Assembly (NCBI GenBank): GCA_963803425.1
Contig: CAWDMA010000001.1
Coordinates: forward strand, 372,001 to 436,000
DNA length: 64,000 nt
Direction: 5' to 3'
Source: DASPWW01 sp963803425
Lineage (GTDB): Bacteria > Actinomycetota > Thermoleophilia > Solirubrobacterales > 70-9
The translations under genes and the position numbers were made by a program. The notes under the pieces are model-generated. The model did no database searches. It was not told where the DNA came from and saw nothing but the letters and a program-made list of their open reading frames with translations. Shown here in pieces: positions 8,851-15,778 of the stretch (positions within the stretch are counted from its first letter, which is position 1; each line of letters starts with the position of its first letter).

Positions 8851-9866
8851 GTCCCTTCCGGGTAGGCGCGGTCGACCACCACCGGCGGAGGCGTCTGCGC
8901 GCGCCGAGCGGGCTGCTCCCCGCGGCGGCGCGGGCGCCGCACCTTCACCTGCTCCGCGAGCAGGTAGGAGCCGACCACGAGCAGCCCCGCGATCAGCTGC
9001 GCGCCGATCGTCTCCCAGTACGGGTAGACCTCGAACCACGTGCCCATCCACTCGGGCACCGCGAACGGCGTCGGGGTCTTCGGGATCCACCCGAGGTCGG
9101 CGAAGGAGAGCGCGGTCCCTCCGATCATCACCATCAGCACGATCGTCAGCAGCACCCCGGTCGCGATCAGCATGCGGCGGTACGGGAGCTTGTGGTGGAG
9201 CCAGAAGGTGGCGACGCCGACGACCGCCGTGCAGGCGAGGCCGATCGCGACGCCCTCGAGCACGGTCGAGGTGCCGCTCTGGAGCTGCAGGTTCTGGAGG
9301 AAGAGGACGACCTCGAAGCCCTCCCGGAAGATCGACGTGAACCCGAGCGCGACGAGGCCGATCAGAGCCGCGAGGCCGGTGCGCGAGAGCAGCTCGTTGC
9401 GCCTCCGGTGGTGGCGCCCGATCCAGCCGCTCCAGTACACGTTGTGGACGAACCAGTTCATCACCACCAGCAGGACGACGATCGCGATGAACCCGGTGAT
9501 CGCCTCGAGCTTGGGGCCGAGCGGCGAGGCGGCATCGAGCACCGCCTGCACCACGAACCAGGTCGCGACCGTCGCCGCGAAGGCGACCGCCGCGCCGGCG
9601 ACGATCGGCCGCCGCTTCTCGGCATTGCCGGCGACCAGGCTGGCGGTGACCGCGGCGAAGATCAGGATCGCCTCGAGGCCCTCCCGGAACACGATCATCC
9701 CGGAGTTGAAGACGACCGTCGCGTGGCCCTGCGCCGCGCCGGCCTCGGTCGGGTCAGAGGGGCCCGTCTTCGCGGTCGCCATCAGGTAGACGAGCCCGGA
9801 GACGACGGCGAGGCCGCCCACCCACCAGGCGAGACGCGTGCGAGGAGATCCCGCGGTCCGCTCCAT
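8847..9866 (-). CDS. FTR1-family iron permease
   Basis: 339 residues with about seven membrane segments. Two copies of the REGxE ferric-iron motif are visible: FREGLEAILIF and FREGFEVVLFL, in the first and fourth helices, as in FTR1/EfeU permeases. This predicts high-affinity iron import across the cytoplasmic membrane. The gene follows a cupredoxin-like lipoprotein gene by 66 bp, an arrangement that recalls EfeU with the cupredoxin domain of EfeO. A tandem iron-box-like repeat (9869-9900) sits immediately 5' of its ATG, and a hairpin separates it from the upstream gene, so it is probably transcribed from its own iron-repressed promoter. Confidence 0.9.
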   Translation of the reverse strand: MERTAGSPRTRLAWWVGGLAVVSGLVYLMATAKTGPSDPTEAGAAQGHATVVFNSGMIVFREGLEAILIFAAVTASLVAGNAEKRRPIVAGAAVAFAATVATWFVVQAVLDAASPLGPKLEAITGFIAIVVLLVVMNWFVHNVYWSGWIGRHHRRRNELLSRTGLAALIGLVALGFTSIFREGFEVVLFLQNLQLQSGTSTVLEGVAIGLACTAVVGVATFWLHHKLPYRRMLIATGVLLTIVLMVMIGGTALSFADLGWIPKTPTPFAVPEWMGTWFEVYPYWETIGAQLIAGLLVVGSYLLAEQVKVRRPRRRGEQPARRAQTPPPVVVDRAYPEGT

Positions 9867-9868
9867 GG

Positions 9869-9900
9869 TTAGGCCACCCTAACAGATTAGGCCACCCTAA
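9869..9900 (-). promoter_or_regulatory. Tandem DtxR/IdeR-like iron box
   Basis: Two identical 14-bp units, TTAGGCCACCCTAA on the + strand, at 9869-9882 and 9887-9900 with 4 bp between. Read on the coding strand each is TTAGGGTGGCCTAA, close to the TTAGG..CCTAA core of actinobacterial DtxR/IdeR operators. The 18-bp periodicity places both on nearly the same face of the helix. The proximal unit ends 2 bp before the FTR1 start codon, so a bound repressor would block transcription and cover the ribosome site. The identity of the regulator is inferred. Confidence 0.65.
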
Positions 9901-9910
9901 GGAGAGGAAG

Positions 9911-9929
9911 CGCGGGCATCCGGCCCGCG
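9911..9929 (-). terminator. GC hairpin between the cupredoxin and FTR1 genes
   Basis: CGCGGGC (9911-9917) pairs with GCCCGCG (9923-9929) around the loop ATCCG, four bases after the cupredoxin stop codon. There is no U-tract, so this is either an actinobacterial I-shaped terminator or a processing hairpin. It would insulate the cupredoxin transcript from the iron-box promoter of FTR1. Confidence 0.5.
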
Positions 9930-9932
9930 GCG

Positions 9933-10355
9933 TCAGTCGACGGTCAGCGTTCCCTCCATGCCGGCCTCGCGGTGAGAGTCGACGCTGCAGTAGAAGGTGT
10001 ACTTGCCGGGCTTCAGGTCGGCGTCGAGCGTCGACTTGCCGTTGGCGATCTGATCGGAGCAGCCCACGGACTTGCCGTCCGACGACTCCAAGCAGAAGTC
10101 GTGGGTGATCTGGGCCGGGTTGTCGAAGTCGAAGGTCGCCTGCCCGGCCTTCGCCTGCAGCGACTTCTGCTGGAACGCGAGCTGCCCGCTGGCATCGGCC
10201 GACACGTCGACGGTCTCGCCACCGCCGCCACCCGCCTGAGCCGTGGTCGTCGCCGACGTGGACGCCGAGGTGGTGTCGTCACCACCGCCGCCGCAGCCGG
10301 CAAACCCCACCGCTGCGAGCGCGATCACCGCGAACGTCAATCCGAGTCTCTTCAT
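9933..10355 (-). CDS. Cupredoxin-like (plastocyanin-type) lipoprotein
   Basis: 140 residues with a lipoprotein signal: hydrophobic stretch ending AVGFAGC, Cys about residue 21, followed by a flexible Gly/Thr/Ser linker. The rest is a blue-copper fold: THDFCLE supplies the first His and the C-terminal KYTFYCSVDSHREAGMEG supplies Cys, His and Met ligands in the usual C-x4-H-x4-M order. It probably sits on the outer face of the membrane and passes electrons or oxidises Fe(II) for the adjacent FTR1 permease. The spacing of the ligands is normal, so copper binding is likely. Confidence 0.88.
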   Translation of the reverse strand: MKRLGLTFAVIALAAVGFAGCGGGGDDTTSASTSATTTAQAGGGGGETVDVSADASGQLAFQQKSLQAKAGQATFDFDNPAQITHDFCLESSDGKSVGCSDQIANGKSTLDADLKPGKYTFYCSVDSHREAGMEGTLTVD

Positions 10356-10440
10356 GGTGCACCCCCGTTAGTGGAACTGCCCGACACTATGGCGGATCTC
10401 CAAGCGCGGGTTGATCCTGGGCCTGAGTGGCGTCGGTCGA

Positions 10441-10463
10441 TTCATCCCATCGGGACGATGACA
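10441..10463 (+). promoter_or_regulatory. Shared 23-bp regulatory element, copy 1 (upstream of the duplicated propeller operon)
   Basis: This 23-bp stretch is identical to 15737-15759 read on the other strand. Its core is the dyad CATCG-GGA-CGATG. It lies 31 bp before the GTG start of the first gene of the operon, and the second copy lies 23 bp before the gene at 15713, so each copy has the same orientation relative to the gene it precedes. A shared operator or promoter element is the simplest reading; the MalT-like regulator encoded at 15779-18031 is the obvious candidate partner. Confidence 0.6.
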
Positions 10464-10494
10464 AGCGCGGTCGGCCGTGCGAGGGTCGCCCCCT

Positions 10495-11217
10495 GTGAGG
10501 GAGTCGGACTCGAGCTGGCAGCAGGTGGGTGCCGCAAGCGGGCTGTTCGCGGCGCTCCTGTTCGTCGCCGCTTTCATCATCTTCCTCAACGCCGATCCGA
10601 GCGGCGGCAGCACGCCGCGGCTCCCCAACATCGCCAACGCGCAGGCGGCGCCGGCCTTCTTCGCCACCCATCTGAACGGGATCAGGGCCCAGGTGATGCT
10701 GAACGGAATCGGGCTGGCCCTCTTCCTGTGGTTCCTGGGGACGCTGTGGTCGGCTCTGCGCGCGGCCGAGGGCGGCCCCGCCCGTGGATCGGCGATCGCG
10801 TCCGGCGGCGCCCTGGTCGGCGTGGCGCTGACGATGGTGGGCCTGATCCTGACGGGCACGGCCACGCTTACGACGACGCTCGCCCAGGCTGAGACCGTCT
10901 CGACGCTGTACGGCGGGGCCGCGCTCTCGTACGGGTTCGGGGGCGGCGCGTTCGCCGTGTTCTTCCTCGGGGTGGCAGAGGTCAGCCTCAGAACCGGCGG
11001 CCTGCCGAGGTGGCTCGGTTGGCTCGCGGTGCTTGCGGCGGTTGCGTCGGTGTTCGGGTTCGTGACCCCGTACGCCCAGAGCGGGATCTTCAACCCGGCC
11101 ACCGGCGCGATCGGCTTCTACGCGCATTACGCCGCGTTCGTCGTGTGGGTGTTCCTGGCGAGCGCCGCGATGACGCTCGCGCAGCGGCGCCGAACCCGTG
11201 AGGGCGGGGCCTCGTGA
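10495..11217 (+). CDS. Polytopic membrane protein, first copy of a duplicated module
   Basis: 240 residues with six or so membrane helices (GLFAALLFVAAFIIFL, GIGLALFLWFLGTLW, GALVGVALTMVGLIL and others). It is a clear paralogue of 12895-13641: VGAASGLFAALLFV matches MGAASGLLATLLFV, and ALFLWFLGTLW matches ALFLWFLASLW. Aligning the two N-termini gives the same 16-residue lead to GAASG when GTG 10495 is used, so that start is preferred to GTG 10477. The layout resembles DUF4386-type proteins, but I am not sure of that family. The stop overlaps the next start (GTGA at 11214-11217), so the two genes are translationally coupled. Confidence 0.8.
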   Translation: MRESDSSWQQVGAASGLFAALLFVAAFIIFLNADPSGGSTPRLPNIANAQAAPAFFATHLNGIRAQVMLNGIGLALFLWFLGTLWSALRAAEGGPARGSAIASGGALVGVALTMVGLILTGTATLTTTLAQAETVSTLYGGAALSYGFGGGAFAVFFLGVAEVSLRTGGLPRWLGWLAVLAAVASVFGFVTPYAQSGIFNPATGAIGFYAHYAAFVVWVFLASAAMTLAQRRRTREGGAS

Positions 11218-12898
11218 GCCGCGTGTGGCACGCCGCGAAGCCGTTGCTCACCGGGATCCTGGTGCTAGTTGGCCTGCTGGCGCTGATCCTCGTTCCGGCG
11301 CTGACGACCACGAGCGACGTCGCGTCGCACGTCAACCCGCTGCAGGGGGCGGCGCAGAACGTGACCCCCAGCCAGCAGGAGACAAACGGACCCCTCCCGG
11401 GCGACCTCAGCAGGTACGCGTCCGAGCAGAAATGCCAAGAGAGCATCCCGACGCCCGGCTACTTCTCGTCGATGAACGCCGCCGAGCTGACCGATGCTCA
11501 GCGCAGCGGCATCTACCCGTGCGCCGACTTCCTCGGCTCGCGCACCGAGTCGAACGTCGTCTACACCTACAAGGCCGAGGGGTACTACCCCAACGTCTAC
11601 TACGTCACCAGCGACGGACCGAACGGCACGTACGTGGTCGGTGGCGCGCCGCCGGCCAGCACGGGACGCCCCGCAGGGGGCCCCTTCATAGCGCGGATCG
11701 ACCCGATCTCCGGTGAGCAGGTGTGGCGCACGTACGTCGAGAATCTGAATGTCGACGAGGCGTTCGTCGGGGGCACGAACCTCAACATCCTCGAGAACGG
11801 GAACATCGTCTTCGCGTGGGACCACCGGATCGCGCTGCTCGACCGCGACACCGGCGCGATCCTCAAGTCGAGGAGCCTGCCGTCTCCGGGCCGGTCACGC
11901 CCAACGACATCAACTACAAGGAGCTGACGGTCGCGCCCGACGGGACGATCATCCTCCGCAGCCAGAACCGTCCCGAGAACTGCAACCAGCAGGGAGGCGG
12001 GGGTCTCGAGGCCTGCTCGCAGGCCGCCGGAGGCCCTGAGCAGAAGCCCTCGCCCTTCCTCGCGATCGATCCGGACACACTCGAGGTCTACGACAGCATC
12101 GTCGCCCCGGAGGACTCGGCGACGCCGCCGATCATCGCTCCCTACAAGGGCAGGATCGCGATCTACACGGCGATGCTGAAGAAGGCCTACCGGTTCTTCT
12201 GGGATCCGGTGTCCAAGACGCTGAGCCGGGACAAGTCGTGGGAGGCGGACTACCTCGCCAAGGGACAGACCGTCGGGGACGCCCCTACGTACATGAAGGA
12301 CTGGATCGTGATCCAGACGAACGGCATCGGCAGCGACACCAAGGCGTCGTCCCTGGTCGCGATCAACGTCCACGACTCGTCCAATACTCAGACGATCTTC
12401 CCGTTCGGCCAGCTCAAGTCCGGCGAGTCGAGCAACGCACCCCCGAAGCCGCAGGGCGACCCGGAGAACGACATGGTCTACTCGGCCGACGGGGGTGTCG
12501 CCAAGATCGCCGGGGTCCACCTCGACCAGGGGACCGGGAAGATGAGCGCGAGGTTCGTCGTCGACGACCGCAGCTTCGAGTTCCAGCCGCTGTTCGGGCC
12601 GGCTGACAAGCGGGTCCTGGTGACGACGAAGTGGAACCCGGACGCAAAGCTCGGGAACATCGCCACCGGCAGCTACACGCAGCAGGTCGTGTGGCGCGAC
12701 GCCGCCACCGGCAAGCCGCTCGCCGAGTCGGACTTCCTGCCGCCGATCGGCTTCAACGGGCTGGTCGCGCCCACCTACGGCGGCCGGTGGGTCTATCCGG
12801 CCCAGTCTTCGGGCTCGCTGTACTTCCTCCAGCCGATGCCGGCGTCCTCGCAACCGCCGGTGCCGACCAAGACCGAGGGCAAGGGCGGCTCCGGATGA
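11214..12898 (+). pseudogene. Membrane-anchored beta-propeller protein, first copy, one frameshift
   Basis: An N-terminal membrane anchor (LLTGILVLVGLLALILVPAL) is followed by an extracytoplasmic domain of PQQ-like propeller repeats such as IDPISGEQVWRTYVENLN and IDPDTLEVYDSIV. The frame changes once, near 11880-11883: AILKSRSLP is in one frame and VSGPVTPNDINYKEL in the next. Restoring one G (CCG GTC TCC) rejoins them, giving about 561 residues, the same as the second copy at 13638-15308. No PQQ-binding residues or enzyme signature were recognised, so the role may be structural or ligand binding. The stop overlaps the next start as ATGA. Confidence 0.75.
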
Positions 12899-13641
12899 GC
12901 CCGCGAAGCCGCGCCTGGGGGGAGATGGGCGCCGCGAGCGGACTGCTCGCGACGCTGCTGTTCGTGATCGCGTTCGCCGTCTTCCTGAGCACGAGCCCGG
13001 GCGGCGACCCGGCGCTCCCCAACATCAAGCACGCCGATCTCGCGCCCTCCTACCTCGCCGCGAACCTGAGCGCGATCCGTGTCGTGATCCTGCTGCAGAC
13101 GCTCGGCCTGGCGCTGTTCCTGTGGTTTCTCGCCAGCCTGTGGAGGGTCCTGCGCGAGGCGGAGGGCGACCAGTCGCGGGGCGCGACCGCGGCGCTGGTC
13201 GGCGGCGTGGGAGCGGCGGGGCTCGACCTCTCCGCCCTCGCCCTGCTCGCGACCGCCGGCCTTTCGACCAGTGCGGGACAGGCGGACAACGTGTCGACTC
13301 TGTACACGGCCTCGTCGGTGCTGGTCGCGTTCGGAATCGGCGTGTCGTCGATCTTCTTCTTCGCGACCGCCAAGGTGATCCTCCACACCGGCGCACTCGG
13401 CCGGTGGCTGGGCGTGCTCGCGTTCGTCGCCGGCCTGCTCTCGGTATGCGGGTTCATGACGCCCTTCTTCGCGGCGAACGTCCTCAACGCCGCGACCGGC
13501 GGTCTCGGCCGGTGGGCCGGATCCGTCGCCTTCGTGATCTGGCTCGGCCTGGCGAGCGCAGCGATGACGCTCGCGCAGCGCCACCGGGATCGCGGGGCTG
13601 GCGCCACCGGGCAGCCCCGGGCGAGCGGAGGGCCTGCATGA
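12895..13641 (+). CDS. Polytopic membrane protein, second copy of the duplicated module
   Basis: 248 residues, paralogous to 10495-11217 over its whole length, with the same hydrophobic pattern and the shared closing motif LASAAMTLAQR. Start ATG 12895 overlaps the preceding stop (ATGA), and its own TGA overlaps the next ATG at 13638-13641. Tight coupling to a propeller gene in both copies suggests the two products work as a membrane complex. Function unknown. Confidence 0.85.
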   Translation: MSPRSRAWGEMGAASGLLATLLFVIAFAVFLSTSPGGDPALPNIKHADLAPSYLAANLSAIRVVILLQTLGLALFLWFLASLWRVLREAEGDQSRGATAALVGGVGAAGLDLSALALLATAGLSTSAGQADNVSTLYTASSVLVAFGIGVSSIFFFATAKVILHTGALGRWLGVLAFVAGLLSVCGFMTPFFAANVLNAATGGLGRWAGSVAFVIWLGLASAAMTLAQRHRDRGAGATGQPRASGGPA

Positions 13642-15308
13642 GACGGGTGCTTCACGTGATCTGGCGGGTCGTGAAGCCGCTCGGGGCGGCGGTGATCGCG
13701 GTGGTCATCCTGCTCGTGGCGATCCTGATCCCGACGCTCGCCGGCACCACGGGGTCGGTCAGGAACAACCTCAACGCCGTCATCCCCCCGGTCCAGGCCA
13801 CCACCGGGCCGATCGTCGGAGATCAGTCCCTGTTCGACAAGGAGTCGGCGTGCGTGCGGAGATGGGCCAGCGACCCGGCGAACAACTACGTCGGGTACTA
13901 CCCGGCGATCGGCGCGCCCGAGCACACGGACAACGTCCGCAGCGGGCTGACGCCCTGCGCCTCGTTCACCGGCGACGTCAGCGGGGACAACAGCAAGAAC
14001 GAGGTCTTCCGGTATCAGTCCGAGACCACATACCCCGGCGGCATCGGGCTGGTCGTATTCGACGGTCCGAACGGGGCGTACCTGTGGGCCGGCGGGGTGG
14101 TCCCGGGATCCGGCCAGTACGTCTCGAAGTTCGATCCGTCCACCGGGAAGGAGATCTGGCGGACCTGGCTCGCCAACGTGAACATCTCCGACCAGTGGCT
14201 CGCGCTCGGCAGCCTCGCGGTGATCAAGGACGGCACGCTCGTCGCGGCCGCCGGGCACACGTTCTGGAAGCTGGACCCCAAGGACGGCTCCATCCTCGCC
14301 TCGCAGGAGCAGCCGATCGTCGGCACTCCCGCGAAGGACAACAACTTCGACGGCATGGTGGTCGCACCCGACGCGCAGGGCACATTGCTGAACAAGAGCC
14401 AGACCCGGGCGGTGGGCTGCCCGACGCAGACGAACAACGCGATGTCCTCGTGCCAGGCCGACTACGGCTCCAACCCGAAGAGCAACTTCGTCGCAGTCGA
14501 CCCCGACACGATGCAGAACCTCGACTCGATCGAGATCGACCAGAACGTCACCGCCCGTACCGTCGCCGTCGAGCACGACGGGAAGATCTACATCTACGGG
14601 AACGGGGCGAAGAGCCTCGTACGGGTGATCTGGGACCCGGACACCCGGACTCTCACCCAGGACAAGTCGTGGGAGCCGAAGGTCCTCCTGAAGGGACAGA
14701 CGGGGGGCGCATCTCCGGTGGTGATGGGCGACTGGGTGATCGCCGACAGCAACGCCAACCCCTCCACGAAGACGCCGCAGTGCCTGTTCGCGGTGAACCA
14801 GGACGATCCCAAGGACGTCCATCAGGTCTGCCCGTGGGGCAAGAGCTTCCCGGTCGAGTCCGGCGCCACCACGAGCGAGACGCCCGCCGCGCCCGGCATC
14901 GACCCCGAGAAGAGCCTGATCTTCGTCAACGACTACTTCCTGAAGGGCGTGTACGCCGTCCATCTCGATCAGAGGACCGGGGAGATGAGCGTCAAGTGGA
15001 GCCGGCCCGACTGGTGGTCCAGCGACTACTTCACGATGGTCGGCCCGAGCAGCGATCGCGTCCTGGTCAGCCAGAACATCAGCCCGGACACGACGACGGC
15101 GGACATCGCCACCGGGTTCGACTACAACGAGACGGTGCTGTGGGCGGACGAGGACACCGGCAAGACGATCGCCGAGTCCGAGGAGAGCCCGTCGACCGCG
15201 CCGGGAAGCCTGATCAACGCCGGCTACGGCGGGCGCTTCTACTCGATGGGCAACGACGGCTCGCTGTTCATCTACCAGGTGGCCGAGCCCGAAGTCGTCC
15301 GGGACTAG
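13638..15308 (+). CDS. Membrane-anchored beta-propeller protein, second copy (intact)
   Basis: 556 residues. One N-terminal membrane helix (AAVIAVVILLVAILIPTLAG) leads into a secreted propeller domain. Repeats include FDPSTGKEIWRTWLAN, LDPKDGSILASQEQP and HLDQRTGEMSVKW, each with the D-x-x-T/D-G turn typical of PQQ-like or pyrrolo-quinoline-type blades. Relative to the first copy, landmarks such as DPDTM-NLDSI and DPDT-LTQDKSWE are conserved, while surface loops differ. The stop shares CTAG (15305-15308) with the convergent gene. Possible roles: extracellular sensor or assembly factor; no catalytic residues identified. Confidence 0.85.
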   Translation: MRRVLHVIWRVVKPLGAAVIAVVILLVAILIPTLAGTTGSVRNNLNAVIPPVQATTGPIVGDQSLFDKESACVRRWASDPANNYVGYYPAIGAPEHTDNVRSGLTPCASFTGDVSGDNSKNEVFRYQSETTYPGGIGLVVFDGPNGAYLWAGGVVPGSGQYVSKFDPSTGKEIWRTWLANVNISDQWLALGSLAVIKDGTLVAAAGHTFWKLDPKDGSILASQEQPIVGTPAKDNNFDGMVVAPDAQGTLLNKSQTRAVGCPTQTNNAMSSCQADYGSNPKSNFVAVDPDTMQNLDSIEIDQNVTARTVAVEHDGKIYIYGNGAKSLVRVIWDPDTRTLTQDKSWEPKVLLKGQTGGASPVVMGDWVIADSNANPSTKTPQCLFAVNQDDPKDVHQVCPWGKSFPVESGATTSETPAAPGIDPEKSLIFVNDYFLKGVYAVHLDQRTGEMSVKWSRPDWWSSDYFTMVGPSSDRVLVSQNISPDTTTADIATGFDYNETVLWADEDTGKTIAESEESPSTAPGSLINAGYGGRFYSMGNDGSLFIYQVAEPEVVRD

Positions 15309-15713
15309 CGACGGGCGGGTCTGCGGCGCTCGAGCAGGCGGGATGCGTCGCCAGGCGGGGGCATCCTCGCGCTCGATCGCCGCGTCGACGTCGTACCCGA
15401 GTGCCAGCGCCAGGTCGGGGGCCGCCGAGACGACGCGAGCGAGCCCGACAGTCGGGGCGACCGCGATCACCGTGCCGACGACCTCGTCGACGGTGGCGCC
15501 GGCGGCCAGCGCGGCCTCGACGCTCGACTGGTACGAGGTCGAGGCCGTGTCGATCGCCAGCATCGCCCCCAAGCGGACGAGGGCGTGCGTCTTCGAGTCG
15601 AGATGAGACGCGTCGACCGAATCCAGCTCCATCCCGAGCACGGATCGAACGAACCGCTTGTCGTTGAGCGCCAGGCTGCGCAATCTGTCCTCGTACTCGG
15701 ACACGCCCGACAC
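15305..15713 (-). pseudogene. Carboxymuconolactone decarboxylase-like protein, apparent frameshift near its end
   Basis: From GTG 15713 the product matches the AhpD/CMD helical fold: LDSKTHALVRLGAMLAIDTAS, then SSVEAALAAGATVDEVVGTVIAVAP and a hydrophobic end. The redox Cys pair of AhpD is absent, so a thiol peroxidase role is unlikely. After IEREDAP the frame continues open for some 750 codons antisense to the propeller gene, which cannot be real. Dropping one C from the run near 15357-15362 yields a natural end (PGDASRLLERRRPARR) at the TAG at 15305, inside a shared CTAG. The copy of the 23-bp element lies just upstream. Confidence 0.65.
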
Positions 15714-15736
15714 ATCACACCGGACAGCCGTCTGGC

Positions 15737-15759
15737 TGTCATCGTCCCGATGGGATGAA
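15737..15759 (-). promoter_or_regulatory. Shared 23-bp regulatory element, copy 2 (upstream of the CMD-like gene)
   Basis: Exact reverse complement of 10441-10463. It lies in the 65-bp gap between the LuxR-type regulator stop (15779) and the CMD-like start (15713), pointing at the latter. The only long conserved feature between the two upstream regions is this block; flanks differ from the first base on, which argues for selection on the element rather than a recent duplication. Confidence 0.6.
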
Positions 15760-15778
15760 CGCAGCCCGAGCCGGGGGG

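Noticed and set aside
13050..15713. A minus-strand frame of 887 codons beginning with the CMD-like protein
   Set aside because: After about 110 codons it is antisense to the propeller and membrane genes and lacks protein character. A one-base error explains the loss of the natural stop at 15305.
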